From an uncultured Lachnospiraceae bacterium (GTDB lineage Bacteria; Bacillota; Clostridia; Lachnospirales; Lachnospiraceae), in assembly GCA_947625775.1 (NCBI GenBank), contig CANQPM010000001.1, positions 62,001 to 126,000 on the forward strand: a stretch of DNA of 64,000 nt, written 5' to 3'. Position 1 is the stretch's first letter. Each line of letters begins with the position of its first letter. The position numbers and the translations under genes are program-made. The notes beneath the pieces were generated by a model. That model made no database searches, was not told where the DNA came from, and saw only the letters and a program-made list of their open reading frames with translations. Below, piece by piece: positions 35,923 to 45,625 of the stretch.

Positions 35923-37323
35923 TTAACAAAGTTCGTCCGTTTTTTCTGTTTTTTTATCGTTCAGACGCTTAAAGAGCCTGAAAAGCACTATAACAGCCGC
36001 TATCGCAAGCACCAGCTCCGCCGTAAACTGCGCGTATGCAAGACCGTAAAGCGGGAAAAAATAATTTAATATATACAGCGCGGGAATTTCCAGTGCAACC
36101 TTTCTCATAAGCGCAAACACAAGCGCCTCCTTGCCCATGCCGACTGCCTGGAACACGCCGACGGCAAGAAAATCCATGCACAAAAAGGGCAGTCCAAGGC
36201 AGAAGCTCCTCAAAAACCGCGTGCCGTATGCGATAATCGCCTCATTATCCATAAAAAACCGCACTACAGCGCCAGCGCCGATATAGTAAAACATCGCCGC
36301 CATTGTGATAAAACCGACGCTCACTGTCCCCGAAAATACTACCGCCGACTTCATGCGCTTATGATTGCCGCTTGCGTAATTGTAGCTTATAAGCGGCATT
36401 ATTCCCTGTGAAATGCCCATGCTTATGTACATCGGAACCATATTTATTTTCTGTGTTATGCCCATCGCGGCTACCGCGTCGGCGCCGAATGCCGACGTGA
36501 AATTGTTTAAAATCGTCATACCTGTCACATTCAAAAGATTTTGAATTGAGGCGGGTATTCCGACAGCGCATATGCCGAGGACTATGTACGAGCTCAAGCT
36601 GAATTTATCAGGTCGTATGCAGACATATGTGCTTTTTCGCTTTACATAGAGCAATACAAAGAAATACAGGCACGCCACACAGTTTGATATAAATGTAGCA
36701 AGCCCCGCGCCCGCGGCTCCCATTCCGAGAAACTGGGGAAGTATGAAAAGCGGATCGAGCACGATATTCAGAAGACACCCGCTCATAGTGCCGATGCTTG
36801 CGTGGAGCGCCGCGCCCTCCGAACGCACAAGATACGCCAGAACGACATTTAAAATCGCAGGCACTGCCCCGCAGGTCACTGTCCACATCATATACGCACC
36901 TGTCGCCTCCATGGTGACGCTGTCCGCGCCAAGCAGCCTAAGAAGCGGCGCTTTCCCCACGGTGCAGGCAAGCGAGAAGATGATGCCGCAAAACAGGGCG
37001 CAGTAAAAGCCAAACGCCGAGCTTTTGTAGACTGTCTCGTAGTCCTTCCGCCCGAGCGCGCGGCTCATCATGCTGGAGCTTCCTACACCGAAAAGGTTAT
37101 TTATCGCGTTAAACGCCAAAAGCACAGGTCCCGCAAGCGTTACCGCCGCATTCTGCACGGGATCGTTTAACATTCCCACGAAATAAGTGTCCGCAAGATT
37201 GTAGAGCACCATCACAAGCGAGCTTATGATAGTAGGTATGCAGAGCGTGGCTACAGCCTTTGGGATTGCCGTAGTCTCAAATATGGCGTTTTTCCCTTTA
37301 TTTATAGTATTTGTTTCTTCCAT
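35923..37323 (-). CDS. MATE-family efflux transporter
   Basis: About 466 residues with twelve membrane helices in two six-helix halves. The N-terminal segment IPKAVATLCIPTIISSLVMV with NLADTYFVGML and the mid-protein ASGNHKRMKS motif are typical of Firmicute MATE (NorM/DinF-like) exporters, which extrude cationic compounds using Na+ or H+. The frame continues to 37359, but the family start and an upstream GAGGA favour the ATG at 37323. Only about 40 bases separate it from the lyase gene upstream, so cotranscription is possible. Confidence 0.9.
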   Translation of the reverse strand: MEETNTINKGKNAIFETTAIPKAVATLCIPTIISSLVMVLYNLADTYFVGMLNDPVQNAAVTLAGPVLLAFNAINNLFGVGSSSMMSRALGRKDYETVYKSSAFGFYCALFCGIIFSLACTVGKAPLLRLLGADSVTMEATGAYMMWTVTCGAVPAILNVVLAYLVRSEGAALHASIGTMSGCLLNIVLDPLFILPQFLGMGAAGAGLATFISNCVACLYFFVLLYVKRKSTYVCIRPDKFSLSSYIVLGICAVGIPASIQNLLNVTGMTILNNFTSAFGADAVAAMGITQKINMVPMYISMGISQGIMPLISYNYASGNHKRMKSAVVFSGTVSVGFITMAAMFYYIGAGAVVRFFMDNEAIIAYGTRFLRSFCLGLPFLCMDFLAVGVFQAVGMGKEALVFALMRKVALEIPALYILNYFFPLYGLAYAQFTAELVLAIAAVIVLFRLFKRLNDKKTEKTDELC

Positions 37324-37362
37324 AACTAATGCCAGTCCTCGCTTTATCACAAACCGCACAGC

Positions 37363-39738
37363 CTATAAAGCCTGATTTTCCCTTTTTTTCCATGCATCAT
37401 ACACGGCTTTGTAATATGTCACAAGCGGTATAAAGCTCTGTCCAAAGTTCTTTGTGCTGCCGCTGCCTGCCACTACCGCGTCGCCGTAAATCGTCTTTTT
37501 GCCAAGCCCGCCGCCTGATGCGTCGCTTACCGCGCGCTTAAACGTGTATTCGCCGTATGCAAGGTACTTCTCATCGCCTGTAAGCTCATAGGCAATCGCA
37601 AGCGACTCCAAAAGCAGCGTATTGTTTCCATTGCGGCTAAGGCTCGGAAGCTCCTTATAATAAAACAGTCCCGTTCTTTCCATATAGCAATTCTCAACCA
37701 AATCATCAACCGCGTGCAGCAGCATGCGTTTTAAATCCTCGCTTGGAAACTCGCGGTAATAGCGCATCACGCTGCCTACGGCTACGGAAATCATAAAGCC
37801 TGTGCGTATAACCGTATTGTCCGTATAGGGCGCGAGCCACTCGCCGTACTGCTCCTCCCACGCCTTGAAATCGCTGATAATCTTATCCGTTTTGGCAAGC
37901 CATTTTTTGTCGTTCGTTTCCACATACATAGCCGTGAGTGTCCTGAGCGCCCAGCCTGTTTCGCGCGCGTTTATCTCGCCGACCTGGGAATACATCGGCA
38001 GGTCCAAAAGGCGCAGGACATTCTCTCCAATGCCTTCTGCCGTTTCAAGCGCGCGCTCATCGCCCGTGAAATGATAATAGTCAAGCAGACCCTCTACCCA
38101 CTGGTGCGAGCAAACCATCAAATCCTCGCGCTTTCTTATGTTTCCCTTGCAATGCCCGTTGGTATGCTCCCACTGACCGCCTATAAACATCGGATTGCTG
38201 CTGTAATGGCACACATCTACGTCCATCCAGTGGCTTACGGCGGCGATATTGTAATCGAGGAAGCGTCGTATTCCGCTGCGCACATAGAGCAGGGCGCACG
38301 CATGGGGGAAATCATATTCGTTGTTCACCCAGACAAGGTCTCCGCCGCCCCTACCCTGCGTCGTGTAGTTCATGTCGGGACAGTCGCCGAAATTTAGCAT
38401 GCCGTATGCGCGGGCATGACCGTCAGCCTTGGCGATAAGCGCCTGCTCTACCTCGGCGTCGCCTGCATTTACGCTGTCCATAAACATATCAATATAAACC
38501 CCAGACTCGGCGTGAACCTCTGGCTGCACATACGGTCTGTCGGGCATCTGGTAAATAAGGCTTCTATTGTCAAGCTCGGCAAGCGGCTCATCAGCCGCAT
38601 GGAAATGGAGCAGGAAACGCTGCTCACGCGACATTCCAGACTCCATGACGACATTCCCCACGCCCTCGGGCACAAGCATTACGGCAATGCCCCTGCTGTC
38701 GGCGGCAACCGCCTTAGGGTAATTCTGCTGCGCCTGAAAAATCGTCGCGCACACGCCGCCCTCGCTGTCCGTACAATCCGCAAAAAATGTGCCGTAAAAC
38801 ACCTCTGCAAAATGCTCATTCGCCTCATTCACTAAATCCTGCGCGTCTACCTTCCTATAGAGTGCCGCGCCGTTTGCGCCTATTTCAAAATCCGTCTTAT
38901 AGTTTGAGCTTGCCACGCAGGTGCGCGTTTGTGACACTGGTGTCATTTTCTCAATGTTGTCAAGCTCTGATATTCCCTCGGTTTTATATGTCGTCTGTAA
39001 ATCAGGATTTACAATTATGACATTGTTGTCACTTTTCAGGTTCATGTTAAATACAAGTGACGACAGCTGCAGCGGGTTATCGTCAGTATTTATGAGGCGG
39101 TAGGAAACCTCAACCCAAGGCTTGCCCGCATAAGCCGTGAGCTTCAATTCAAAGTCCGCGTGCCTGCCGCTGCCGTTCATAGACTCGTTTGTGCCCTTTG
39201 CCTTCAAAATCGTGCAGACAGCGCCTGTCTCTACTACGCGCCAGCTGCCTATCCTCATTTCATATCTGCCGTTTTCGGCGTCGGTCAAAACGGGACCGTT
39301 AAAGCGCTCTTTTGGGTACTGCCTGCCCCCGCTCGCGGCGCTTGAGAAAATATGGTGGCTGTCGTTTTTTACCTCAAACGAAAGCGTGCCCGTATCAACG
39401 CTTATGCCATCTGGTGTCTGATTTACCTTTATTTCCTCCATGGCTGATTTTTTGTCCGACGTCAGCTCGCATTTTAAGACGACGCCCTTGTTTGCGGGCA
39501 AATCCGCGAGAAACCTCAAAAACATAAAGCGCACGGAGCCGTCCTTGTGCCGTGAGGTCACTTTTTTCTGTATCGGCAATGGTCTGCCGTCCTGCAGTAC
39601 CTCCACCCCGTCAAGCTCAAAAAGCTCGCCCTGCTTTAGCGGTATGCCGATGCAGCACGGCTCGGCTGTACGCGGCCTGCGGTACAGCTTGTCAACGTAT
39701 ATGTCTATTGTTTTGCCCATAGCTTCTAATTTACTCAT
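37363..39738 (-). CDS. YetA/PL26-like rhamnogalacturonan exolyase family protein
   Basis: A 791-residue protein resembling Bacillus YetA and fungal PL26 exo-rhamnogalacturonan lyase. The N-terminal third is a RIFT-barrel-like domain (PCCIGIPLKQGELFELDGVE, SVRFMFLRFLADLP). A beta-sandwich core follows, with GYRL-type strands (WVEVSYRLINTDDNPLQLSS). A C-terminal alpha/alpha barrel contains GGQWEHTNGHCKGNIRKRED and SHQWVEGLLDYYHFTGDERA. There is no signal peptide, so it is probably cytoplasmic and acts on imported oligosaccharides. No other pectin genes are adjacent. Catalytic activity is inferred from family likeness. Confidence 0.78.
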   Translation of the reverse strand: MSKLEAMGKTIDIYVDKLYRRPRTAEPCCIGIPLKQGELFELDGVEVLQDGRPLPIQKKVTSRHKDGSVRFMFLRFLADLPANKGVVLKCELTSDKKSAMEEIKVNQTPDGISVDTGTLSFEVKNDSHHIFSSAASGGRQYPKERFNGPVLTDAENGRYEMRIGSWRVVETGAVCTILKAKGTNESMNGSGRHADFELKLTAYAGKPWVEVSYRLINTDDNPLQLSSLVFNMNLKSDNNVIIVNPDLQTTYKTEGISELDNIEKMTPVSQTRTCVASSNYKTDFEIGANGAALYRKVDAQDLVNEANEHFAEVFYGTFFADCTDSEGGVCATIFQAQQNYPKAVAADSRGIAVMLVPEGVGNVVMESGMSREQRFLLHFHAADEPLAELDNRSLIYQMPDRPYVQPEVHAESGVYIDMFMDSVNAGDAEVEQALIAKADGHARAYGMLNFGDCPDMNYTTQGRGGGDLVWVNNEYDFPHACALLYVRSGIRRFLDYNIAAVSHWMDVDVCHYSSNPMFIGGQWEHTNGHCKGNIRKREDLMVCSHQWVEGLLDYYHFTGDERALETAEGIGENVLRLLDLPMYSQVGEINARETGWALRTLTAMYVETNDKKWLAKTDKIISDFKAWEEQYGEWLAPYTDNTVIRTGFMISVAVGSVMRYYREFPSEDLKRMLLHAVDDLVENCYMERTGLFYYKELPSLSRNGNNTLLLESLAIAYELTGDEKYLAYGEYTFKRAVSDASGGGLGKKTIYGDAVVAGSGSTKNFGQSFIPLVTYYKAVYDAWKKRENQAL

Positions 39739-39899
39739 TCTGTTTCTCCTTCTTTGTGATTTCAGTTATGCAAGGTTTTCTGTTTCTTAATCTCTATCAT
39801 AGCGCAAAATTAACTCTAACAATTTCTATTATATATCATATTGCCATTTATTCAATAAAAAAGTACCAAAAGAGAGTAAAAGGGACAAAAGTATGGTCA

Positions 39900-41723
39900 C
39901 TAACATGAGCAAAAATCATGCAACAGCACAGGCGCGGCAAACCATAAATACACCACATATCTTACCAAATATGTCGGTCCTAAAATAACCGTGCACCATA
40001 TAAGCATCAAAAACAGATACGGCACTGCCTTTCCAAGCTCCCCGCAATACGCAAAAAAGCCTAAGACAAACGCATATATCCAGAATAAAAATCCTGGCGA
40101 AAACAGCATGGACAATACTGGTATTTTTTGCTGAAAAAGCTCCAAGGACATTCTGCGGTATATTTCTTCAAGAGGCTTAAAAAAGCTCTGCCTTGTTCCC
40201 GGCTGCTCTACCTCAAACCCGAAGTACGAGCTGTCCTCATATGTAAATGTAAATACACTGTTCCCACGGTAGACATCAATCACGGCATCAGGATACCAAA
40301 AGCCATAAGATGTCATAAACCATGCATTCAAATACGAAAACGGATTCTTAATTCCCTGAACAAGCCAGAGTTTCAGATATTTGGCAGGATTTTTGCTGTA
40401 ATTGTCATTATTAAAGCGTACTTTCACGCCATCTGAAACTTTAGGATTATACCTCTGCAGCGCGTCGGCAGGAAGGATTTCATACAGCGTTTCAAGCTCC
40501 TGCGGTGAGAAACTGTCCTTGTTGCTGTTATATACCCTTGCCAGCTGCTGAATAGGCACTGTAAGCATCTCTTGATTTTCTGATTTATCCGCCTGCACAA
40601 CTAAAGCCATACCATTGTTTAAGACCTGCGCCAATACGATCAGAATTATCGCCCAGGCTAACTTTTTCTTTCTGAACGCGATAACGGCATACGCCAGAAA
40701 AGCATACAATCCATTGTAACGCAGCAGAAGCAGCAAAATCACCGATATACTGAATAATGTGTTGTCACTGCTTTCAACGCGCTTATCTGCCATAAGCCTT
40801 TCAGCCAATACACCTTTTCTCATCAATACCGTCACAACCAGCGCGGCGCAGGCAAACAACCCGTCTTTGGCGGAGCACAGCGCAAACATAGCTATCACCG
40901 GAAAAAGCCCAAAATACAACGCCGTGGCAATGCGCTTCCCCGCCGTCATTCCTTCCGCCTTCAATCGGCATATTACCCACGAGAAAACACATGAAAATAC
41001 AAGCATTTGAAACAATATGTAACACGCAATGCCCATATTGTATGAACCGCTTATTTTATATACAAGCTGTATAATACCCCCGAGCATTAGCACATGAAAC
41101 AACGGATGATGCGTTGAAAACTCCCGCGTAATTACTTGAATAAGCTCATCCTGCGCGTCATAAACAAAGAACCCCGGATATACGGCAAGGAAAACAGGAA
41201 CATAACACAGAAAAATCAGCGCCGCATTTGATATAAACGTTTTTGCCGCGCTGCTTTCGTCACAGCCTTTATCCTCTGCTGCCTTGGCTGCATTGTTTGC
41301 CTTGCCGCGCACAATTCTGTCCCAAATGTACCTAACGGCTATTGCGCTGATAACGCTTAAAACCACAATCCTTATCCATATGCCTATGCTTGTAAATTGT
41401 ACGCTGCCTCTGCTTTCAAGACTGCTGCCAAATATCATGCATATTGCAAATAATACTGAAAACACGCAGGGAACAAGCCACTTCTTTACCCTCCCTGAAA
41501 ATCCCGCTGTCAGAGCCTGATATAATCCCTTCCATATGCATAACCATAAAATCACCGAAAAGATACTGTTTGTAAATCTTAGATTTTCATATGAAGTTTC
41601 CACGGAATAAGCTCCGCCCGCAAAATTTAATTCCGATACAATGCACACTCCGCCAAATGCAAGCATCGCCGATATTATTAATTTTATTCCGCGCTTTTTC
41701 TGCGCGCTGTAATTTTCAAACAT
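39900..41723 (-). CDS. large polytopic membrane protein, DUF6020-like
   Basis: A 607-residue membrane protein with roughly 13 helices. The conserved-looking block FLAVYPGFFVYDAQDELIQV ... STHHPLFHVLMLGG, just after a helix, resembles the extracytoplasmic Asp-containing loop of GT-C glycosyltransferases and DUF6020 proteins. A C-terminal extracellular segment of about 110 residues precedes the last helices. Likely a membrane glycosyltransferase or polysaccharide-modifying enzyme using a lipid-linked donor. It stands alone, not in the 15-31 kb cluster, and no partner genes are evident. Confidence 0.65.
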   Translation of the reverse strand: MFENYSAQKKRGIKLIISAMLAFGGVCIVSELNFAGGAYSVETSYENLRFTNSIFSVILWLCIWKGLYQALTAGFSGRVKKWLVPCVFSVLFAICMIFGSSLESRGSVQFTSIGIWIRIVVLSVISAIAVRYIWDRIVRGKANNAAKAAEDKGCDESSAAKTFISNAALIFLCYVPVFLAVYPGFFVYDAQDELIQVITREFSTHHPLFHVLMLGGIIQLVYKISGSYNMGIACYILFQMLVFSCVFSWVICRLKAEGMTAGKRIATALYFGLFPVIAMFALCSAKDGLFACAALVVTVLMRKGVLAERLMADKRVESSDNTLFSISVILLLLLRYNGLYAFLAYAVIAFRKKKLAWAIILIVLAQVLNNGMALVVQADKSENQEMLTVPIQQLARVYNSNKDSFSPQELETLYEILPADALQRYNPKVSDGVKVRFNNDNYSKNPAKYLKLWLVQGIKNPFSYLNAWFMTSYGFWYPDAVIDVYRGNSVFTFTYEDSSYFGFEVEQPGTRQSFFKPLEEIYRRMSLELFQQKIPVLSMLFSPGFLFWIYAFVLGFFAYCGELGKAVPYLFLMLIWCTVILGPTYLVRYVVYLWFAAPVLLHDFCSC

Positions 41724-41892
41724 ATGTCACCGTCCGTTTATATGCAAAGTTACAATTTTTGCAAGATTTTTATATTATAAAAATTATTATAGGCTTTATT
41801 AATATTATATGTCAAACAAATAATGGTCTTTTATGTCGGCACATATCTTATTATTTTCAAAAAGTTCCAAAATAGTAATGATATTTATTCAA

Positions 41893-41921
41893 CAAAAAAG
41901 CGCCGCATATTTGCGACACTT
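41893..41921 (-). terminator. terminator of the DUF2798-like gene
   Basis: Minus-strand AGTGTCGC / GCGGCGCT stem (two G-T pairs), six-base loop, then TTTTTTG, about 20 bases past the stop at 41943. Confidence 0.8.
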
Positions 41922-41942
41922 TTCACTTTACAATATTCTGTT

Positions 41943-42530
41943 TTATGCTGCAAGCTCATTTCTATGATGGCGCAAGGCGTTCTGCCTTTGTATGTCCTTT
42001 CTGAACACAGCCTTAAATATAGTCCTCACAAGCGGCTGTATGAAGAAAAGCTGTGAAAAGAACGCAAACGGAAGATTCAGGCACACCAGCTTAAGCCAGT
42101 TTGCAAGCAGCGTAAATACATTAAAGCCCGCATAGTACGGATAGTACAGAAACGCCGCTATCAGGCTCATTGCGGGGCACATAAGCCCTACGGTGGCGCA
42201 GATTACTGCCGTTTCAAAAAGCATATGGTGGTCTTTCTGGGGATTGAATACCCTGCACGCAAGCTTAAACGAACAGGGGCTTCCCATCACATTTTCAAGA
42301 AGGTACGCAAACGCAAACTCCAAAATAACCACGCTCCAAACAGGCATATACCTCCCCAGCATATAAACGCCACCCTGCGCATTGATTGCGCCAATCACGC
42401 TGTCCGCGCCGTTTATCTGCATGAGCGTCGCGCCGTTTACGACGTACAGACTGTAAAATACATACGCATGCACAGTGATTAAAACCGTGACAAACGCAAA
42501 AAACATTCTCTGAAACTGATTTCTTGGCAT
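41943..42530 (-). CDS. DUF2798-like small membrane protein
   Basis: A 195-residue protein with four hydrophobic helices. The start MPRNQFQRMFFAFVTVLITV is characteristic of DUF2798 membrane proteins, which often carry two copies of this motif; the second, diverged copy would begin around GSPCSFKLACRVF. Function unknown. GAGGAGG before the ATG at 42530 sets the start; the frame itself opens at 42557. It has its own terminator and is divergent from the anion permease gene. Confidence 0.7.
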   Translation of the reverse strand: MPRNQFQRMFFAFVTVLITVHAYVFYSLYVVNGATLMQINGADSVIGAINAQGGVYMLGRYMPVWSVVILEFAFAYLLENVMGSPCSFKLACRVFNPQKDHHMLFETAVICATVGLMCPAMSLIAAFLYYPYYAGFNVFTLLANWLKLVCLNLPFAFFSQLFFIQPLVRTIFKAVFRKDIQRQNALRHHRNELAA

Positions 42531-42852
42531 AAATTTTTCCTCCTCATTACTTCGCACAAATATTTTTTATCAGCCTGATTATTTTAACACTAATTTTTCC
42601 CAAAATAAAAGGGAAAATCCGCAAAAAATAAAAGTTTGTGAGCTTTTTATAATGCATACGCGCGCATTTTTTGTTTACTTTTGCCATTGCTTTTGCTTTT
42701 TTATTGAAAACATCAAAAGCCTGCGTAAGATTTATATAAAAATTTATATGGAAAAAATTTTATTTTTGTTATATATTAGTATAGTTGAAAATGATAAGCT
42801 TTGTGCGCTGTCAGTGTTTTGCGTTATCGCCAGCGCGGAAATGAGGTAAATT

Positions 42853-43965
42853 ATGATTAACAGGCTGATTGGATTTGTCAAAAAGGAGGCTGTCTTGTCG
42901 GCAGCGTTTGCGCTTGCGGTAGTATCGGCGTTTATCGTGCCGCCTGACAAGGATTATTTTGAATACATAGACTGGAATACCCTGCTTTTGCTGTACAGCC
43001 TTATGGCTGTGATGGCGGGCTTTCAGCAGCTCGGCGTTTTTTCTCTTGTCGGGGAAAGCCTTCTGTCAAAAATCTCAAATACGCGCCAAATGCTGATGAT
43101 ACTTGTATTTCTGCCGTTTTTTTTCAGCATGCTGATTACAAACGATGTCGCGCTTATCACCTTCGTGCCGTTCGGGCTTGTCGTGCTTAATATGGCGAAG
43201 CGCGAGGAGCTTGTCATTCCGCTTGTCGTAATGCAGACTATCGCGGCGAATCTGGGCAGCATGCTCACGCCGATGGGCAATCCGCAGAACCTTTATCTTT
43301 ATGCGCAGTCAGGCATGTCGCCGTCTTATTTTGTGGCGCTTATGCTTCCGTACAGCATTACGGCGGCAGTATGCCTTTTTTCAGCGGCATTTTTCATAAA
43401 AAATGAAAATATCCCCCGCCTTGCAAATACCCACGGCAGAAAGCTTGACGTGAAAATGTTTTTATGCTATGCAGTCGGCTTTTTAATCTGCCTTTTGTGC
43501 GTGGCAAAGGTATTCGGGGCGATTGTGGCGGCGGTAATCGTATCGCTTTTCCTGCTTGTAAAGAACCGCCCGCTTTTTAAAAAAATCGACTACTCGCTGC
43601 TCGGCACATTTATATGCTTCTTTATATTTATCGGAAATATGGGGCGTATTGACGAATTCTGCGCGTTTCTTGAGGGCATTTTAATTGGGCACGAGTCCGC
43701 TGTCGCCATCGCGCTCAGCCAGATTATAAGCAATGTGCCCGCAGCGCTGCTGCTCTCGGGCTTTAGCAGGAATTGGAGCGCGCTCATAATCGGCACTAAT
43801 CTCGGCGGGCTCGGCACGCTTATCGCGTCAATGGCAAGCCTTATATCGTACAAGCAGGTTGCTCGCAGATATCCGAGGCTGCGGGCAAAATATCTTTTAT
43901 GGTTCACGGCGGGAAATATTGCAATGCTTGTCGTGCTTGTGACTGTTATGCTTGTTATGCGGTAA
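42853..43965 (+). CDS. SLC13/ArsB-type anion permease
   Basis: A 370-residue membrane transporter of the ion-transporter superfamily (CitMHS/ArsB/NhaD-like). Recognisable are WNTLLLLYSLMAVMAGFQQL, the Asn-Asp motif in LITNDVALITFVPFG, and the substrate loop GSMLTPMGNPQNLYLYAQSG. A second half has SNVPAALLLSGF and GTNLGGLGTLIASMASLISY. It probably moves a dicarboxylate or similar anion with Na+ or H+; the substrate cannot be fixed from sequence. It is shorter than full-length family members (about 420-450), mainly by reduced loops. Confidence 0.85.
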   Translation: MINRLIGFVKKEAVLSAAFALAVVSAFIVPPDKDYFEYIDWNTLLLLYSLMAVMAGFQQLGVFSLVGESLLSKISNTRQMLMILVFLPFFFSMLITNDVALITFVPFGLVVLNMAKREELVIPLVVMQTIAANLGSMLTPMGNPQNLYLYAQSGMSPSYFVALMLPYSITAAVCLFSAAFFIKNENIPRLANTHGRKLDVKMFLCYAVGFLICLLCVAKVFGAIVAAVIVSLFLLVKNRPLFKKIDYSLLGTFICFFIFIGNMGRIDEFCAFLEGILIGHESAVAIALSQIISNVPAALLLSGFSRNWSALIIGTNLGGLGTLIASMASLISYKQVARRYPRLRAKYLLWFTAGNIAMLVVLVTVMLVMR

Positions 43966-44078
43966 TAATATCTGTATTTTCCTAATTAATTCCAGTTTTT
44001 AATGCACTAATCTCCATATTTCTACATATTCTAAAGTATTATTTCATTTATTTCATATTTTTTTGAATGGAGGAGAGA

Positions 44079-44984
44079 ATGTTTAAATATAATTTCGCCA
44101 TTATCGGCGGGGACAGCCGCATTTCCTGCATGGCTTCAATTCTTGCTAAAGAAGGGTACAGCGTCGCCTGCTTTGGCGTCGCCTGCTTTGGCGTCGCCTG
44201 CTTTGGCGTTTTACCGTGCGGCGCGGAAGATGCTCCCGACATACATACCGCCGATTCATTAAGAGCTGCCGTAGAAGGAGCGGGCGTTATAATTGCAGGC
44301 ATACCGTTTGCCAAAAACGACTGTCTTTACTGTGAAGGGAGCTCGGAGGAAATAAAGCTTGCGGAGCTGCAGCGCTGCCTTAGAAAGCATCAGAAAATTT
44401 TCGGCGGCGTAATTCCCGACGCGTTCCGCCATACATGTGAGGAGCGGGATATTGAGTGTTATGATTTTATGGCTGATGAGCCTATCACACTTTTTAACGC
44501 CGTAGCCACGGCGGAAGGCGCGGTTTTGGAGGCGCTTGCGCACAAGCAGACAAATCTCCATATGAGCAGCGCGCTTGTGCTCGGATATGGCAGATGCGCA
44601 AAAACGCTTGCCGACAAGCTAAAGGGACTTTCCGCAAAAGTCACGGTCTGCTCCGCAGACGAGAATGAACTTGCGCTCGCTGCGGCGCTTGGGTTTAATA
44701 CTCTCCCCCTGTCACGCCTTGATGCTAAAATAGGCAGCTTTGAGTACATATTCAACACAATTCCCGCAAAAGTCCTGACAAAAGAAACGCTTAAAAAAAC
44801 AGACAAAGAGGCGCTGATAATAGACATAGCCTCCAACATGGCAGGCGCAGATTACGACGCCGCAAAATCGCTTGGCGTAAATATCCTTTTCTGTCCTGGG
44901 CTCCCTGGAAAATACGCATGCAAAAGCTGCGCCGAACGCCTTGCCAAATACGTGATTGCCAAAAGCGGATATGGGCAGACTTAG
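44079..44984 (+). CDS. dpaA: dipicolinate synthase subunit A
   Basis: With DpaB makes dipicolinic acid, the calcium-binding core compound of endospores, in the mother cell. About 301 residues with two Rossmann-like parts: FAIIGGDSRISCMASILAKE at the start and ALVLGYGRCAKTLADKLKGL near 160, then IIDIASNMAGADYDAAKSLG and LPGKYACKSC near the end. GGAGG five bases before the ATG at 44079 sets the start. Near residue 30 the pentapeptide VACFG occurs three times in a row, encoded by a 15-bp tandem repeat (44163-44207). The repeat is unusual and may be a recent in-frame expansion in the first Rossmann strand region. Confidence 0.92.
   Translation: MFKYNFAIIGGDSRISCMASILAKEGYSVACFGVACFGVACFGVLPCGAEDAPDIHTADSLRAAVEGAGVIIAGIPFAKNDCLYCEGSSEEIKLAELQRCLRKHQKIFGGVIPDAFRHTCEERDIECYDFMADEPITLFNAVATAEGAVLEALAHKQTNLHMSSALVLGYGRCAKTLADKLKGLSAKVTVCSADENELALAAALGFNTLPLSRLDAKIGSFEYIFNTIPAKVLTKETLKKTDKEALIIDIASNMAGADYDAAKSLGVNILFCPGLPGKYACKSCAERLAKYVIAKSGYGQT
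44163..44207 (+). repeat. three exact 15-bp tandem repeats inside dpaA
   Basis: GTCGCCTGCTTTGGC occurs at 44163-44177, 44178-44192 and 44193-44207 without any difference. It keeps the reading frame and yields three VACFG units. Confidence 0.97.
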
Positions 44985-45025
44985 CTAATCAAGCATTTCT
45001 ATTAAATATATAAGGAGGGATTATT

Positions 45026-45625
45026 ATGACATTGGAGCAAAAGAAAATCGGAGTCGCTCTCACAGGCTCATTCTGTACTTTTGAGAAAATGTTCGCAGAG
45101 GTAAAAAAGCTTACTGAGGCGGGCGCGGCCGTATATCCAATCCTTTCAAACTCCTCACAGACTATAAAGAGCCGTTTCGGAAGTCCCGAGGAATACCTTG
45201 CCAAAATCAGGGAAATCACAGGCAATGAGCCAATTACCTGTATCGAGGGCGCAGAGCCCATCGGTCCGAAAGCGTACCTTGACGCGCTCGTGATACTTCC
45301 GTGTACTGGAAACACCGCCGCCAAGCTTGCAAACGGCATCACAGACACGCCTGTGCTTATGGCTGCCAAGGCGCACCTAAGGAACAACAAGCCGCTTGTA
45401 ATCTCCATCTCCACAAACGACGGACTTGGCATGAACCTGAAAAATATCGGTCTTTTATGCAACAGCAAAAATATTTACTTCGTGCCGTTCGGACAGGACA
45501 ATTACCAGAAAAAGCCAAACTCACTCGTAGCGCACACAGAGCTTTTGATACCCACCCTTGAGGCGGCGCTCGAGCACAGACAGTACCAGCCGATACTAAA
45601 GGACTATGAAGGGGTGACTGGCTGA
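45026..45625 (+). CDS. dpaB: dipicolinate synthase subunit B
   Basis: Flavoprotein-like subunit (199 residues) of dipicolinate synthase. KIGVALTGSFCTFEKMFAEV, the AEPIGPKAYLDALVILPCTG region and AKLANGITDTPVLMAAKAHL match the SpoVFB/flavin-prenyltransferase-like family. Strong AAGGAGG before the ATG. It lies 41 bases after dpaA, and its stop overlaps the asnB start (TGATG), so dpaA-dpaB-asnB form one operon. This is direct evidence that the organism can make DPA-containing spores. Confidence 0.95.
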   Translation: MTLEQKKIGVALTGSFCTFEKMFAEVKKLTEAGAAVYPILSNSSQTIKSRFGSPEEYLAKIREITGNEPITCIEGAEPIGPKAYLDALVILPCTGNTAAKLANGITDTPVLMAAKAHLRNNKPLVISISTNDGLGMNLKNIGLLCNSKNIYFVPFGQDNYQKKPNSLVAHTELLIPTLEAALEHRQYQPILKDYEGVTG

